Origin: Planomonospora_B alba
Lineage (GTDB): Bacteria; Actinomycetota; Actinomycetes; Streptosporangiales; Streptosporangiaceae
NCBI RefSeq assembly: GCF_039534085.1
Contig: NZ_BAAAUT010000003.1
Coordinates: 62,001-126,000 of the forward strand
DNA: 64,000 bases
Direction: 5' to 3'
Under the pieces are notes generated by a model. It made no database searches, had not been told where the DNA came from, and saw nothing but the letters and a program-made list of their open reading frames with translations. A program made the position numbers and the translations under genes. This document shows, piece after piece, positions 8,657 through 17,121 of this stretch (positions within the stretch are counted from its first letter, which is position 1; every line of letters starts with the position of its first letter).

Positions 8657-9702
8657 CCAGGATGCTCCCGGCCCCGCTGACCATGGAGGTACGGCGGGGC
8701 GCGATCGCGGAGCTCGGCTCGCTGCTGGCCGACAGCCGCGTGGCGACCTCCGGGCGGGTGGCGGTGGCGGTGGGCGCGGGCCAGGGCGACCGGATCGCCT
8801 CGGTGATCGCCTCCACGCTCGGCGAGGCCCAGGTCTTCCGGGTCCCCGACGGCTCGGTGGACGCCGCCGTCGCGCTCGGCGCCGACCTGCGCAAGGGCGC
8901 CTACGAGGCGCTCGTCGGCATCGGCGGAGGCAAGACCATCGACGCGACGAAGTACGCCGCCTCGCTGGCCGGGATCCCGATGGTGGCGGTCGCCACCAAC
9001 CTGTCGCACGACGGGATCTGCTCTCCGGTGGCCTCGCTCACCCACGAGAGCGGCAAGGGATCCTTCGGCGTGCCCATGCCGCTGGCCATCGTGGTCGATC
9101 TGGACTTCGTGCACGACGCGCCGCCCGCGCTGGTCCGCTCCGGCGTCGGCGACGTGCTGAGCAACCTGTCGGCGATCGAGGACTGGCAGCTCGGCAACGC
9201 CGAGCGGGGCGAGCCGATCGACGGGCTGGCCTGCTCGATGGCCCGCACCGCGGCCGAGGCGGTCGTCGGCCGGAGCGACTCGATCGAGTCGGACGCGTTC
9301 CTGACCGTGCTGGCCGAGGCGCTCATCCTGTCGGGGATGGCGATGGTCATCGCCGGGTCGTCCCGTCCCTCCAGCGGCGGAGACCATGAGATCCTTCATG
9401 CCGTGGACCAGCTCTACCCAGGCACCTCCAACCACGGCGAGCTCGCCGGGATCGGCACGGCCTTCTGCTTCTTCCTCCGCCGGGACGCCGCCCGGCTGGC
9501 CCAGGTCGTCGACTGCCTGCGCGGGCACGGCCTGCCGGTCACGCCCGGCGACGTCGGGCTGAGCGCCGAGCAGTTCACCGCGGCGGTCGCGCTGGCGCCC
9601 TCGACCCGCCCCGGGCGCTACACGATCCTGGAGCACCTGCGCCTGTCGGAGTCGGAGATCAGGGATCGGGTTGAGGACTATGTCCGGGCCGTCGGTCGCT
9701 GA
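8644..9702 (+). CDS. sn-Glycerol-1-phosphate-dehydrogenase-like enzyme (iron-containing ADH superfamily)
   Basis: A 352-residue NAD(P)-dependent dehydrogenase. The dinucleotide loop is GIGGGKTIDATKYAA. The metal-binding and active-site stretch NLSHDGICSP closely resembles the SHDGIASP motif I know from archaeal EgsA and bacterial AraM. Later His ligands are in GGDHEILHAVD and TSNHGELAG. Family members reduce dihydroxyacetone phosphate to sn-glycerol 1-phosphate, the archaeal stereoisomer; other polyol phosphates are possible. The GTG start at 8644 overlaps the nucleotidyltransferase gene, and the downstream phosphotransferase overlaps its 3' end. Position between an activating enzyme and a CDP-alcohol transferase suggests that its product is the polyol phosphate that gets activated. 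Confidence 0.82.
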   Translation: MPILARMLPAPLTMEVRRGAIAELGSLLADSRVATSGRVAVAVGAGQGDRIASVIASTLGEAQVFRVPDGSVDAAVALGADLRKGAYEALVGIGGGKTIDATKYAASLAGIPMVAVATNLSHDGICSPVASLTHESGKGSFGVPMPLAIVVDLDFVHDAPPALVRSGVGDVLSNLSAIEDWQLGNAERGEPIDGLACSMARTAAEAVVGRSDSIESDAFLTVLAEALILSGMAMVIAGSSRPSSGGDHEILHAVDQLYPGTSNHGELAGIGTAFCFFLRRDAARLAQVVDCLRGHGLPVTPGDVGLSAEQFTAAVALAPSTRPGRYTILEHLRLSESEIRDRVEDYVRAVGR

Positions 9703-10447
9703 GCTCCGTGCGGTGGCCCAGCCGCACTCGACCATGGAGCGCAACAGCGGGGAGCACTGGGCCGGCGTGCTCTACATGCGCAAGCTGTCGATCTACGTCA
9801 CGTGGCTGCTGGCCAAGACGCCGATCACACCCAACCAGACCACCTGGCTGATGATCCTGGCGGGGCTGGCGGCGGGCGCGGTCCTGGCGCTGCCCGGGCT
9901 CGGCGCGGCCGTGGGCGCGGCCCTGCTCGTCCAGATCTACCTGCTGCTCGACTGCTCCGACGGGGAGCTGGCCCGGTGGACCGGGCGGACCTCCATCACG
10001 GGCGTCTACCTCGACCGGGTCGGCCACTACTTCGCCGAGGCGGCGCTGCTGATCGGGCTGGGCTTCCGGGCGTCGCAGACGCTCCCCGACTGGTACACCG
10101 TGGCGGGGTTCGGCGCCGCGCTCGGCGCGATCCTGATCAAGGCGGAGACCGACCTGGTCGACGTGGCCCGGGCCCGCTCGGGCCTGGTGGCGGCGACCGA
10201 GTCCTCGGCCGAGCAGTTCCGGTCGCGGGGGCTCGGCCTGGCGCGCAAGGCCGCGGCGGCGCTGAAGTTCCACCGCATCGTGCAGGCGGTCGAGCTGTCG
10301 CTGCTGGTGGTGGTCGCGGCCGTCTGGGACCTGGTGAGCGGCGGCCTGGCCGCGACGCGGGTGCTGGTGGCGGCCTGCCTGGTGGTGGCGGTCCTGCAGA
10401 TGGTCCTGCACCTGGTGAGCATTCTGGCGTCCCGGCGGCTGTCGTGA
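9680..10447 (+). CDS. CDP-alcohol phosphotransferase, second copy, altered catalytic motif
   Basis: A 255-residue multi-pass membrane enzyme. The motif runs LLLDCSDGELARWTG then GVYLDRVGHYF. The first three Asp residues are present, but the fourth, usually the catalytic base, is His. This may mark a distinct subfamily rather than inactivity, since the rest is well preserved. ATG 9680 lies within the dehydrogenase gene (23-base overlap); TTG 9671 is an upstream alternative. It is the last gene of a tightly packed block beginning at 7922 and is followed by a strong hairpin. Confidence 0.83.
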   Translation: MSGPSVAELRAVAQPHSTMERNSGEHWAGVLYMRKLSIYVTWLLAKTPITPNQTTWLMILAGLAAGAVLALPGLGAAVGAALLVQIYLLLDCSDGELARWTGRTSITGVYLDRVGHYFAEAALLIGLGFRASQTLPDWYTVAGFGAALGAILIKAETDLVDVARARSGLVAATESSAEQFRSRGLGLARKAAAALKFHRIVQAVELSLLVVVAAVWDLVSGGLAATRVLVAACLVVAVLQMVLHLVSILASRRLS

Positions 10448-10479
10448 GGAACCGGACGGCGTCCCGGCGCGTCGTAGGT

Positions 10480-10510
10480 GCGAACACCCACCGGATCGGT
10501 GGGTGTTCGC
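10480..10510. terminator. 14-bp perfect hairpin
   Basis: GCGAACACCCACCG (10480-10493) pairs perfectly with 10497-10510 around a three-base loop. It starts 33 bases after the phosphotransferase stop. There is no T-tract, which is common for actinobacterial terminators; an operator role is the alternative. Confidence 0.6.
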
Positions 10511-10533
10511 CGGCGGTTCCGATACGCTTGTCC

Positions 10534-10550
10534 CCTGGTGAATCACCAGG
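10534..10550. promoter_or_regulatory. 17-bp perfect palindrome
   Basis: CCTGGTGAATCACCAGG is a perfect odd palindrome (eight-base arms, centre at 10542). It lies about 64 bases before the glycosyltransferase start and just after a TACGCT -10-like element (10523-10528), so a repressor site is plausible. The binding protein is unknown. Confidence 0.45.
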
Positions 10551-10613
10551 CCGCACCTCCGCCAGAAACGCCCGCACCAGCAGACTCGGTGATCATGAAA
10601 GTATGCCCCGCAC

Positions 10614-11525
10614 GTGTCCGCGACGCGTCAGGACGATGACGCGTTGAAGATCTCGTGCGTCATCCTCACCATGGGTAACCGGATCCCCGAGCTGGGCCGG
10701 GCGGTCGAGTCCGCGCTGAACCAGGACGACGGCGACGTCGAGGTGGTCATCGTCGGCAACGGCGCGGACGTCCCGGAGCTCCCGGTCACCGTGCCCCCCG
10801 GCTCGTCCGCGTCGATCAAGACCGTGCGGCTGGAGCACAACGCGGGCATCCCGGCCGGTCGCAACCGCGGTGTCGAGGAGTGCTCCGGCGACGTGGTGCT
10901 CTTCCTCGACGACGACGGCTGGTACGGCGAGCGGAACATCGTCACCCACCTGCGGGAGCGGTTCTCCACCGAGCACGACCTCGCGGTCGTCTCCTTCCGG
11001 GTGATGGACCCCGACGGCGGCGCCGGCCAGCGCCGCCACGTCCCCCGCCTGAGGGCGGGCGACCCCGAGCGGTCGTCCCCGGTCACGACCTTCCTCGGCG
11101 GCGCCTGCGCGATCCGCCGCTCGGCCTTCCTCCAGGTCGGCGGGCTGCCCGAGCGGTTCTTCTACGCCCACGAGGAGACCGACCTGGCCTGGCGGCTGCT
11201 CGGTGAGGGCTACCGCATCGAGTACGACGCGAAGACCGTCATGTACCACCCGCAGGTGCCGCCGACCCGGCACGCGGACTTCTACCGGCTCAACGCCCGC
11301 AACCGCGTCTGGCTGGCCCGCCGCAACCTCCCCTGGCCGCTGGCGGTCCTCTACCTGCTCAACTGGATCATCCTCACGCTGGTCCGCGAGCGCTCCGGCA
11401 CCGCCCTGCGGGCCTGGTTCTCGGGCTTCCGCGAGGGGCTGCGCGAGCCGGCGGGGGAGCGGCGCCCGATGGGCTGGAAGACCGCCTGGCGCATGCTCCG
11501 GCTGGGCCGCCCGCCCATCGTCTGA
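10614..11525 (+). CDS. Family 2 glycosyltransferase
   Basis: A protein of about 303 residues with the GT-A fold: ISCVILTMGNRIPELGRAV near the N-terminus, the metal-binding LFLDDDGWYG, and ETDLAWRL as the catalytic-base region. A hydrophobic segment (PLAVLYLLNWIILTLV) near residue 245 suggests membrane association. It resembles rhamnosyl/galactofuranosyl-type transferases. It lies downstream of the CDP-alcohol block but is separated by a hairpin and a palindrome, so it probably has its own promoter. GTG 10614 has a poor ribosome-binding site; TTG 10644 (after an AGGA sequence) is an alternative start. Confidence 0.86.
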   Translation: MSATRQDDDALKISCVILTMGNRIPELGRAVESALNQDDGDVEVVIVGNGADVPELPVTVPPGSSASIKTVRLEHNAGIPAGRNRGVEECSGDVVLFLDDDGWYGERNIVTHLRERFSTEHDLAVVSFRVMDPDGGAGQRRHVPRLRAGDPERSSPVTTFLGGACAIRRSAFLQVGGLPERFFYAHEETDLAWRLLGEGYRIEYDAKTVMYHPQVPPTRHADFYRLNARNRVWLARRNLPWPLAVLYLLNWIILTLVRERSGTALRAWFSGFREGLREPAGERRPMGWKTAWRMLRLGRPPIV

Positions 11526-11537
11526 CCTGTCCGCCGT

Positions 11538-11554
11538 ACGCCGCCGTGCGGCGT
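11538..11554. terminator. Hairpin between convergent genes
   Basis: ACGCCGC (11538-11544) and GCGGCGT (11548-11554) form a seven-base stem just after the glycosyltransferase stop and before the 3' end of the convergent minus-strand gene. It could end transcription from both sides. Confidence 0.5.
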
Positions 11555-11614
11555 CCGCGGGCGTGCTCCCGCCGGGCGCCGGGCGGAAGGTCGCCGGAGG
11601 GCACTGAGGGGCCC

Positions 11615-12352
11615 TCAGAGGGTCTTGGCCTCACCGAAGACCATGGCGGTGCGGGCGACCGTGAAGGAGCCCAGGGCCCGCTTGGGCAGCCCGAGCTCGC
11701 TCAGCTCCCGGGCGACGGGATGGTTGCCCAGGCGGATCAGCGCGCCGCCGGGACGTGCCCGCACCCCGCGCGGGGCGACCGACCAGGGGATGCGGCGGGT
11801 GACGCCGTCGAGGTGGCTGTAGGCGTCGGCGGGGGTCAGGGAGCCGCGGACCGGCACCCTGAGCCCGGGCTTGACCAGCAGGTCGAGCACGAGCCGGCCG
11901 TCGCGGCGGACGACGCACCGCTTGTACGGCGAGTCCAGGCGCAGGTCCAGCTCGGCCAGCTCCTTGGGGAAGCCCCAGATCGCCCGGCCGGCCTCCAGGG
12001 TGAAGCCCTGGTCCACCGGGAGCCAGTGGACGAACGTGCCCGCCCCCGCGCGGCGCAGCTCGGCGAGGTTCGCGCGCAGCCCCCGGCGCGGAGCCGGCCC
12101 GGCCTCCGGCGGCCGGATCAGGAAGGCGACCCCGAACTCGTGGTAGGAGTCCAGGTCGCCGTCGGCGTAGTCGACGAACGCCAGCGTGCACAGGGCCTTG
12201 CCGGGCAGGACCTCGGCGGCGTCCAGCCCGGAGTAGGCGAGCACCGCCCGGGCCGCGTCGGCCCGCACCAGGTAGCAGGCGCCGGAGACAGCGGCCTCCC
12301 GGACCCGCACCGGCATGGTCACCTCGCGGCCCTGGATCAGATGGCGTGCCAT
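11615..12352 (-). CDS. Acetoacetate-decarboxylase-like protein
   Basis: A 245-residue protein resembling the acetoacetate decarboxylase (ADC) family. The segment AIWGFPKELAELDL near residue 130 corresponds to the region that carries the Schiff-base Lys in true ADC. The beta-barrel core is suggested by alternating hydrophobic strands. Family members include decarboxylases and other Schiff-base enzymes, so the substrate is not assigned. Its start overlaps the end of the GT4 gene by 16 bases, so it is the last gene of that operon and may act on a sugar or polyketide-like acid used for decoration. Confidence 0.75.
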   Translation of the reverse strand: MARHLIQGREVTMPVRVREAAVSGACYLVRADAARAVLAYSGLDAAEVLPGKALCTLAFVDYADGDLDSYHEFGVAFLIRPPEAGPAPRRGLRANLAELRRAGAGTFVHWLPVDQGFTLEAGRAIWGFPKELAELDLRLDSPYKRCVVRRDGRLVLDLLVKPGLRVPVRGSLTPADAYSHLDGVTRRIPWSVAPRGVRARPGGALIRLGNHPVARELSELGLPKRALGSFTVARTAMVFGEAKTL

Positions 12353-13470
12353 GGTTCAAGTACACCAAGCCCACGGCCCGCCGTCACCGGTTTGCCCGCC
12401 CATTCCTCCAGCAGGGCCACGAAGGCGCCCGCGTGGTCGGGCCAGTCGTGGTGCAGGGCGGCCTCGGCGTGGCCGCGGGCGCCCATGGCCGCCGCGCCCT
12501 CCGGGTCGTCCCGGAGCCCCAGCACGGCCCGCGCCGCGGCGCCGGCGTCGCCGGAGGGCACGACCAGGCCGCAGCCGACCCGCTCGACCAGGGCGGCCGC
12601 GGCCGGTTGCGGGGTGGTGACCACCGGGACTCCCCGGGCCATGTACTCGATGATCTTTGTGGGCGCCGGCCGCGGGTCGCCGGGCACCGCGTGCGGGAGC
12701 GCGAGCCCGGCGATCGCACCCTCGATCATCCGCGCCGCGTGCCGGTTGGGCACGTGGCCGTACCAGTCGAGCAGGCCCCGGCGCTGCGCGTCCCGCAGCA
12801 GCGGCCGGGTCGCGGGGTCGGCGGGCCCGATCAGGTCCAGCCGGATCCCGTGCGGGGCCAGCCGCTCGGCCAGCTCGACCAGCTCCGCCGCGCCCCGGTC
12901 CGCGGAGAGCCCGCCGAGGTGGACCACCCGGTTCTGCCGCCCGGGCGGGAGCGGGGGACGCCGGGGCACGCAGGCGGTCTCGGGGACGACGGGGTGGGAG
13001 CCGGTGAACCGCTCCCGGTAGGCCTCCTCGGCCAGGATGAGGCGGACGCGCTGCTCGGCGCGGGTCCCGGCCCTGCCGAGCAGGGGCCCGCGCAGGGGCG
13101 CCGGGAGGCGGGTGCGGGCCGCCGCCGCGGCGGCGGTCTCCACGGGGTCCTCCCGCACGTCCCAGACGGTGACGGGGCGGCGCCGGGGCAGCCGGGACAG
13201 CAGTTCGGCGTCGTGGACGAGGAGCAGGTCCGCGCCGTCGACGCCGCGCCTCAGGGCGCCGCGGGCGGCCCGCAGCGCCCGGCCGCGGCGGCGTCCGGCC
13301 GCGCGGGGCACGTCGATCGCCCGGATCCGGGGGCCGGGGGTGACGTTGCAGTCGGTGAAGGGCGCGACGTAGGTGACGTCGTGCCCGGCGTCGAGGAGCG
13401 CCCGGATCTGCCGATGCATGATCCGGGCGTCTTCGGGGTGACGGACGACCGTCCCGATACATACCCGCAT
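12337..13470 (-). CDS. Family 4 (GT-B) glycosyltransferase
   Basis: A 377-residue protein with two Rossmann domains. The N-terminal half starts RVCIGTVVRHPEDARIMHRQ. The C-terminal donor domain contains VVHLGGLSADRGAAELVE, GLLDWYGHVP and the donor-binding PTKIIEYMARGVPVVTT (E..A.G.PVV). It would transfer a nucleotide-activated sugar in the cytoplasm. It lies in a minus-strand run with the acyltransferase and LCP genes upstream, consistent with wall-glycan synthesis. The ATG at 13468-13470 is used. Confidence 0.87.
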   Translation of the reverse strand: MRVCIGTVVRHPEDARIMHRQIRALLDAGHDVTYVAPFTDCNVTPGPRIRAIDVPRAAGRRRGRALRAARGALRRGVDGADLLLVHDAELLSRLPRRRPVTVWDVREDPVETAAAAAARTRLPAPLRGPLLGRAGTRAEQRVRLILAEEAYRERFTGSHPVVPETACVPRRPPLPPGRQNRVVHLGGLSADRGAAELVELAERLAPHGIRLDLIGPADPATRPLLRDAQRRGLLDWYGHVPNRHAARMIEGAIAGLALPHAVPGDPRPAPTKIIEYMARGVPVVTTPQPAAAALVERVGCGLVVPSGDAGAAARAVLGLRDDPEGAAAMGARGHAEAALHHDWPDHAGAFVALLEEWAGKPVTAGRGLGVLEPWHAI

Positions 13471-13519
13471 ATCCCGATGCTGGGCGCCGGTTCCGTCGTC
13501 ACCGCGTGTGTCGCGTTAA

Positions 13520-15091
13520 CTACCGGGGAACGGCCGCTGAACTCTCCCTGGCCGGGGCCGGGGCCGGGGCGGGCTCGCCGCCGTCCCTGGACTCCGCGGG
13601 CCGCCGGTAGAGCCAGACCAGGCGCGGCTCCAGCAGCCACTTGAAGAGCGTGCGGGTCTCCGGCAGGCACAGGACGATCGCCAGGGCGAGGGAGCTGGAG
13701 GCGATCGCCATCACGCCGAGCGGGCCGTGCAGCCAGGAGACGTCCAGCCAGCCCTGGTCCTTGGCGATGAGCACCGGGACGCCGTGCAGCAGGTAGGCGT
13801 AGAGCGTGCGGGTGCCGAGGTCGGAGAACCAGGTCTCGCGCCGGGGCACCAGCGCCAGCAGCGCGAACGTCAGGGCCAGCGCGGCCAGCAGCATGGCTCC
13901 GCGCACGCCGAGCCCGAGCCACCACTCCAGGTCCATCTTCTTGAAGCTGTAGCGGAAGTAGACGGGCTTGAGGTTGACGTGCGGGGCGACGAGGATCGCC
14001 ACCGCGGCGCCGGCGGCGAGCGTGATCCCGGCGGTGATCCTGACCCAGAGCGGCTTGAGCAGGTCGAAGTGCTCGGGCTTGAGCATCATGCCGATGACGT
14101 AGAACGGGAGCAGGCCGAAGAACCGGTCGAGGCTGAAGTCGCCGGAGATCTCCGAGAAGCCCGCGGCCAGGCAGATGACGAAGGCGACGAGGATCGGCTG
14201 CCGCATCCGGTGCCAGATCGGTGTGGAGATCCGCCAGAGCACCAGGGCCAGCAGATACCAGTTGAGCCAGGCCGGGTCGGTGATCGTGAGCGTCCATTTC
14301 TGGCCCAGCGAGAAGCGGAGGAGCGCGTAGCCGATCTCCACGATCACGTACGGCACCAGCATGGTGTCGACGAGCTTGTTGATCTTCGCGTTGGAGTTCC
14401 AGAAGTTCCGGCCGAGGTAACCGCTGATCAGCACGAACGCCGGCATGTGGAACGTGTAGATGAACATGTACGCGGCCTTGGCGGAGTCCGCGTCCAGCGT
14501 GGGGACCAGCGAGTGCCCGACCACGACCAGGGCGATCAGGACGAACTTGACGTTGTCGAGGTACGGCTCGCGCTTCTTCCTGGCCGGAGGGGCGGCGGGC
14601 TCCTCCTCCGGCGCGGCGTCCGCGCCGGTCCGGCGCGGGCCCTGCTCGCCGGGGGACGTCTCCCAGGCCGAGAAGGGCCGCTCGCCGGCGGCGGGCTGGG
14701 GTGCCCACGCGGGCGCGCGCTCCGGGGTGCGGACGGCGTCCTGCTCCCGGCCGCCGGTCCGCACGGCGCCCTGCGCGGCCGCGCCCGCGTCCAGCGGGCC
14801 GCGCGGCGCGGGCGGCTGCGCCTCCCGGTACGGCGGGTGGGCCCACGCGGTGACCTCGCCGGCCGTCTCCTCCTCGGGCCTGCGGCGGCTCCCCCATCCG
14901 GAGGCGGGCGCGCCGGAGTGCGGCGGATCCGGCCAGGAGGGCTGGGGCGCCGCAGACGGCTGCGCGTGCTCGGGCATCGGCCACGGGGCGGGTGGCCCGC
15001 CCCGCCCGTCCGACGGCCCCGCGGGACCGGCGCCGGAGGCGCCGTCGTTCCAGGGGGCCGGGACCGAGAAGGGTGATCGGGTGTCGCTCAC
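13520..15091 (-). CDS. Acyltransferase-3 family membrane protein with long disordered N-terminus
   Basis: A 523-residue protein. The first about 170 residues are rich in Pro, Ala, Gly and charged residues and are probably disordered. The membrane domain begins REPYLDNVKFVLIALVVVGHSL, containing the catalytic His of acyltransferase-3 enzymes, and about ten hydrophobic segments follow. These enzymes O-acetylate or O-acylate extracellular or lipid-linked sugars. Position between LCP and GT4 genes fits decoration of a wall polymer. The start is GTG 15089-15091; a TATGGT -10-like element lies about 110 bases above it on the minus strand. Confidence 0.88.
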   Translation of the reverse strand: MSDTRSPFSVPAPWNDGASGAGPAGPSDGRGGPPAPWPMPEHAQPSAAPQPSWPDPPHSGAPASGWGSRRRPEEETAGEVTAWAHPPYREAQPPAPRGPLDAGAAAQGAVRTGGREQDAVRTPERAPAWAPQPAAGERPFSAWETSPGEQGPRRTGADAAPEEEPAAPPARKKREPYLDNVKFVLIALVVVGHSLVPTLDADSAKAAYMFIYTFHMPAFVLISGYLGRNFWNSNAKINKLVDTMLVPYVIVEIGYALLRFSLGQKWTLTITDPAWLNWYLLALVLWRISTPIWHRMRQPILVAFVICLAAGFSEISGDFSLDRFFGLLPFYVIGMMLKPEHFDLLKPLWVRITAGITLAAGAAVAILVAPHVNLKPVYFRYSFKKMDLEWWLGLGVRGAMLLAALALTFALLALVPRRETWFSDLGTRTLYAYLLHGVPVLIAKDQGWLDVSWLHGPLGVMAIASSSLALAIVLCLPETRTLFKWLLEPRLVWLYRRPAESRDGGEPAPAPAPARESSAAVPR

Positions 15092-15353
15092 GAGGGAAAC
15101 GCTCAGCTATCTGTCGGAGACGGGGGCGGAGAAGACCGGCGGAGACGCCCCGGAGGATGCGGCCGCGCAGGGCCCGGCGGGTTCGCCTCGCCGACCTGCC
15201 AACCATAGTCCGCGGACGCGCCGTCTGTCGCACGGGAGCGGCCTTCACGCGGGGTTCGCGGGAAATCGTGACTCTCTCCGGAGCCCGCGGGGCCGTGCCG
15301 TCCGGACCGTGCCCGCGGGGACCCGGCGGGAGGCGGCCCGCCCGGCCGCCGCG

Positions 15354-16946
15354 TCACTGGCAGGGGTCGGTCTTGGTGTCGACGACCTGGTCCTTGAGGG
15401 AGTCGGGGATCTTGGTGGGCACCCGCACGCCCTTCCAGTCGTCGCCGATGACCAGCTGGATGATCGGTCCGGTGGGCGGCTCGGCGATCGGTCCGGTGGG
15501 CGGGGTGTACTTCTCCGAGCTGACCGGCCTGACCTTGCCCTCGGTGGGCGGCAGCTTGTCGCCGGACAGGCGGGCGGCCAGGGCGTCGGCGTAGTCGGGG
15601 CCCTGGGCGGCGTCCTTCTTGGCGTAGCGGACCGAGGTGTTCGGCACGTTGCCGGTGGCCGGGCGGGCGTTGCCGACCTGGGTCACCACGAAGCCCTGGG
15701 CGGCGAGTTTGCCCGCCACGTCGGCGGCCAGGCCCGGCTTGTCGGTGCCGTTGAGGACCTGGACCCGGACCTGCTCGTGCTTGACGGCGGGCTTGGCGGA
15801 GGCGCTGGGACTCGCGGTCGGGGTCACCTCGGTGTCGTTCTTGATCGACTCGAAGAGCTCGCTGGCCTGGGGCTGCTTCCAGACGACCCGGTTCTTGTCG
15901 GTGGGGTCGGCGCCCCACGGGACGGTGATGAACTTGACGCCGCTGGCGGTCAGCGCCTTGGCGCTCATCGCGATGTCGATCAGGGCCTGCTGGTCGTTGG
16001 CCAGCTCCTCGTCCATCCGGACGGACTTGGCGGCCTCGGAGATGAAGGACTGGAGCTTGACGGGATTGGTGAGCAGCTCGCCGCTGGTGGCCTTCTTCAC
16101 GACCTGGGTGAGGAAGACCTGCTGGCGCTTGATCCGCTGGATGTCGCTGTTGTCGCCGTAGTCGCGCAGCCGCACGTAGCCCAGGGCCTTCTCGCCGTTG
16201 AGGTTGTGCCAGCCGGCGGCGAGGGTGAGTTTGGCCTTCTTGCTGTCCACCGGCTGCTTGAGGCAGATCCGGATGCCGCCGAGGGCGTCGACGATGTTCT
16301 TGAATCCGGTGAAGTCGACCTCGACGAAGTGGTCGATGCGGATGTCGGTGAGGTGCTCGATCGTGGCGATGGTGCAGGTGATGCCGCCCTCGTTGTACGC
16401 GGCGTTGATCATCTCGCGCCGGGCGGGGACCTGGTTGCCGTTCTCGCCTTCGCAGGCCGGCATGTCGACCATGGAGTCGCGGGGGAAGCTGACGAGCGTC
16501 GCCTTGTCCCGGTTGGGGGAGATGTGCATGAGGATGATCGTGTCGGTGCGCTTGCCCGCGTCGGCCATCTTCTGGCCGTACTTGAGGTTGTCGCCCTCGC
16601 GGGTGTCGGAGCCGACCAGCAGGACGTTGAGCGCGCCGGTGGCGTTCACCGGGCGATCGTCGCCGAGCTTGTCCGTGATCTTGACCTGCTTGATCTCGCC
16701 CAGGGTGTCCCGGTAGACCTTGTAGCCGCCCAGCGTGCCCAGCACCAGCAGGCCCGTCAGCCCGATGCCCGCCCAGCCGCCCGCGCCGATGCGCCCGGGG
16801 GGGCGGCCCTTGCCGCGGGGCGGCCGGTTGCCCGGCAGGGTCTCCTCGGGGGGAGGGGTGTCGCGGCCCGCGCGCCGTGCGGTGCGGGAGCGCGGGACGG
16901 ACGGCATGGTCCGATCCTTCACGGCGACATGCCGGTGGTCGCTCAT
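15354..16946 (-). CDS. LCP-family glycopolymer ligase with LytR_C domain (second copy)
   Basis: A 530-residue relative of the protein at 1859-3439. A membrane anchor lies at about residues 58-75 (WAGIGLTGLLVLGTLGGY). The LCP core runs LNVLLVGSDTREGD, KRTDTIILMHIS and LVSFPRDSMVD, with a pair of Cys in PACEGENGN and ITCTI that may form a disulphide. LytR_C begins VRVQVLNGTDKPG. Near the C-terminus PPTGPI occurs twice, encoded by a duplicated 18-bp unit (15462-15479 and 15486-15503). ATG 16944-16946 follows GGGAGGG at good spacing. It leads the minus-strand run towards 11615 with a 262-base gap before the acyltransferase. Confidence 0.92.
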   Translation of the reverse strand: MSDHRHVAVKDRTMPSVPRSRTARRAGRDTPPPEETLPGNRPPRGKGRPPGRIGAGGWAGIGLTGLLVLGTLGGYKVYRDTLGEIKQVKITDKLGDDRPVNATGALNVLLVGSDTREGDNLKYGQKMADAGKRTDTIILMHISPNRDKATLVSFPRDSMVDMPACEGENGNQVPARREMINAAYNEGGITCTIATIEHLTDIRIDHFVEVDFTGFKNIVDALGGIRICLKQPVDSKKAKLTLAAGWHNLNGEKALGYVRLRDYGDNSDIQRIKRQQVFLTQVVKKATSGELLTNPVKLQSFISEAAKSVRMDEELANDQQALIDIAMSAKALTASGVKFITVPWGADPTDKNRVVWKQPQASELFESIKNDTEVTPTASPSASAKPAVKHEQVRVQVLNGTDKPGLAADVAGKLAAQGFVVTQVGNARPATGNVPNTSVRYAKKDAAQGPDYADALAARLSGDKLPPTEGKVRPVSSEKYTPPTGPIAEPPTGPIIQLVIGDDWKGVRVPTKIPDSLKDQVVDTKTDPCQ

Positions 16947-17121
16947 GCACCCTCCCTGCTCGGCGGCAACGCGCTGTGCTGCCTAGGCTCGCTCATCGCG
17001 CCCAAAGATTAGGTCACACGGTCAGGACGAGGGGTCGGCATGGGCTGAACTTGGTCATGCCCGTCCCTCCTGCTGGTCCCCGTGATGATCTGGGCGCTCA
17101 GCATACTCAAATTCGGACATT
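16947..17121 (-). promoter_or_regulatory. Upstream region of the LCP gene with AT-rich patch
   Basis: A 175-base gap between two minus-strand genes. The stretch 17098-17145, which reaches into the 3' end of the upstream gene, is strikingly AT-rich for this genome. On the minus strand it contains TATGCT (plus 17099-17104) with a possible upstream TTCCCT element 18 bases away, which may be the promoter of the LCP gene. The rest shows no gene. Confidence 0.35.
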
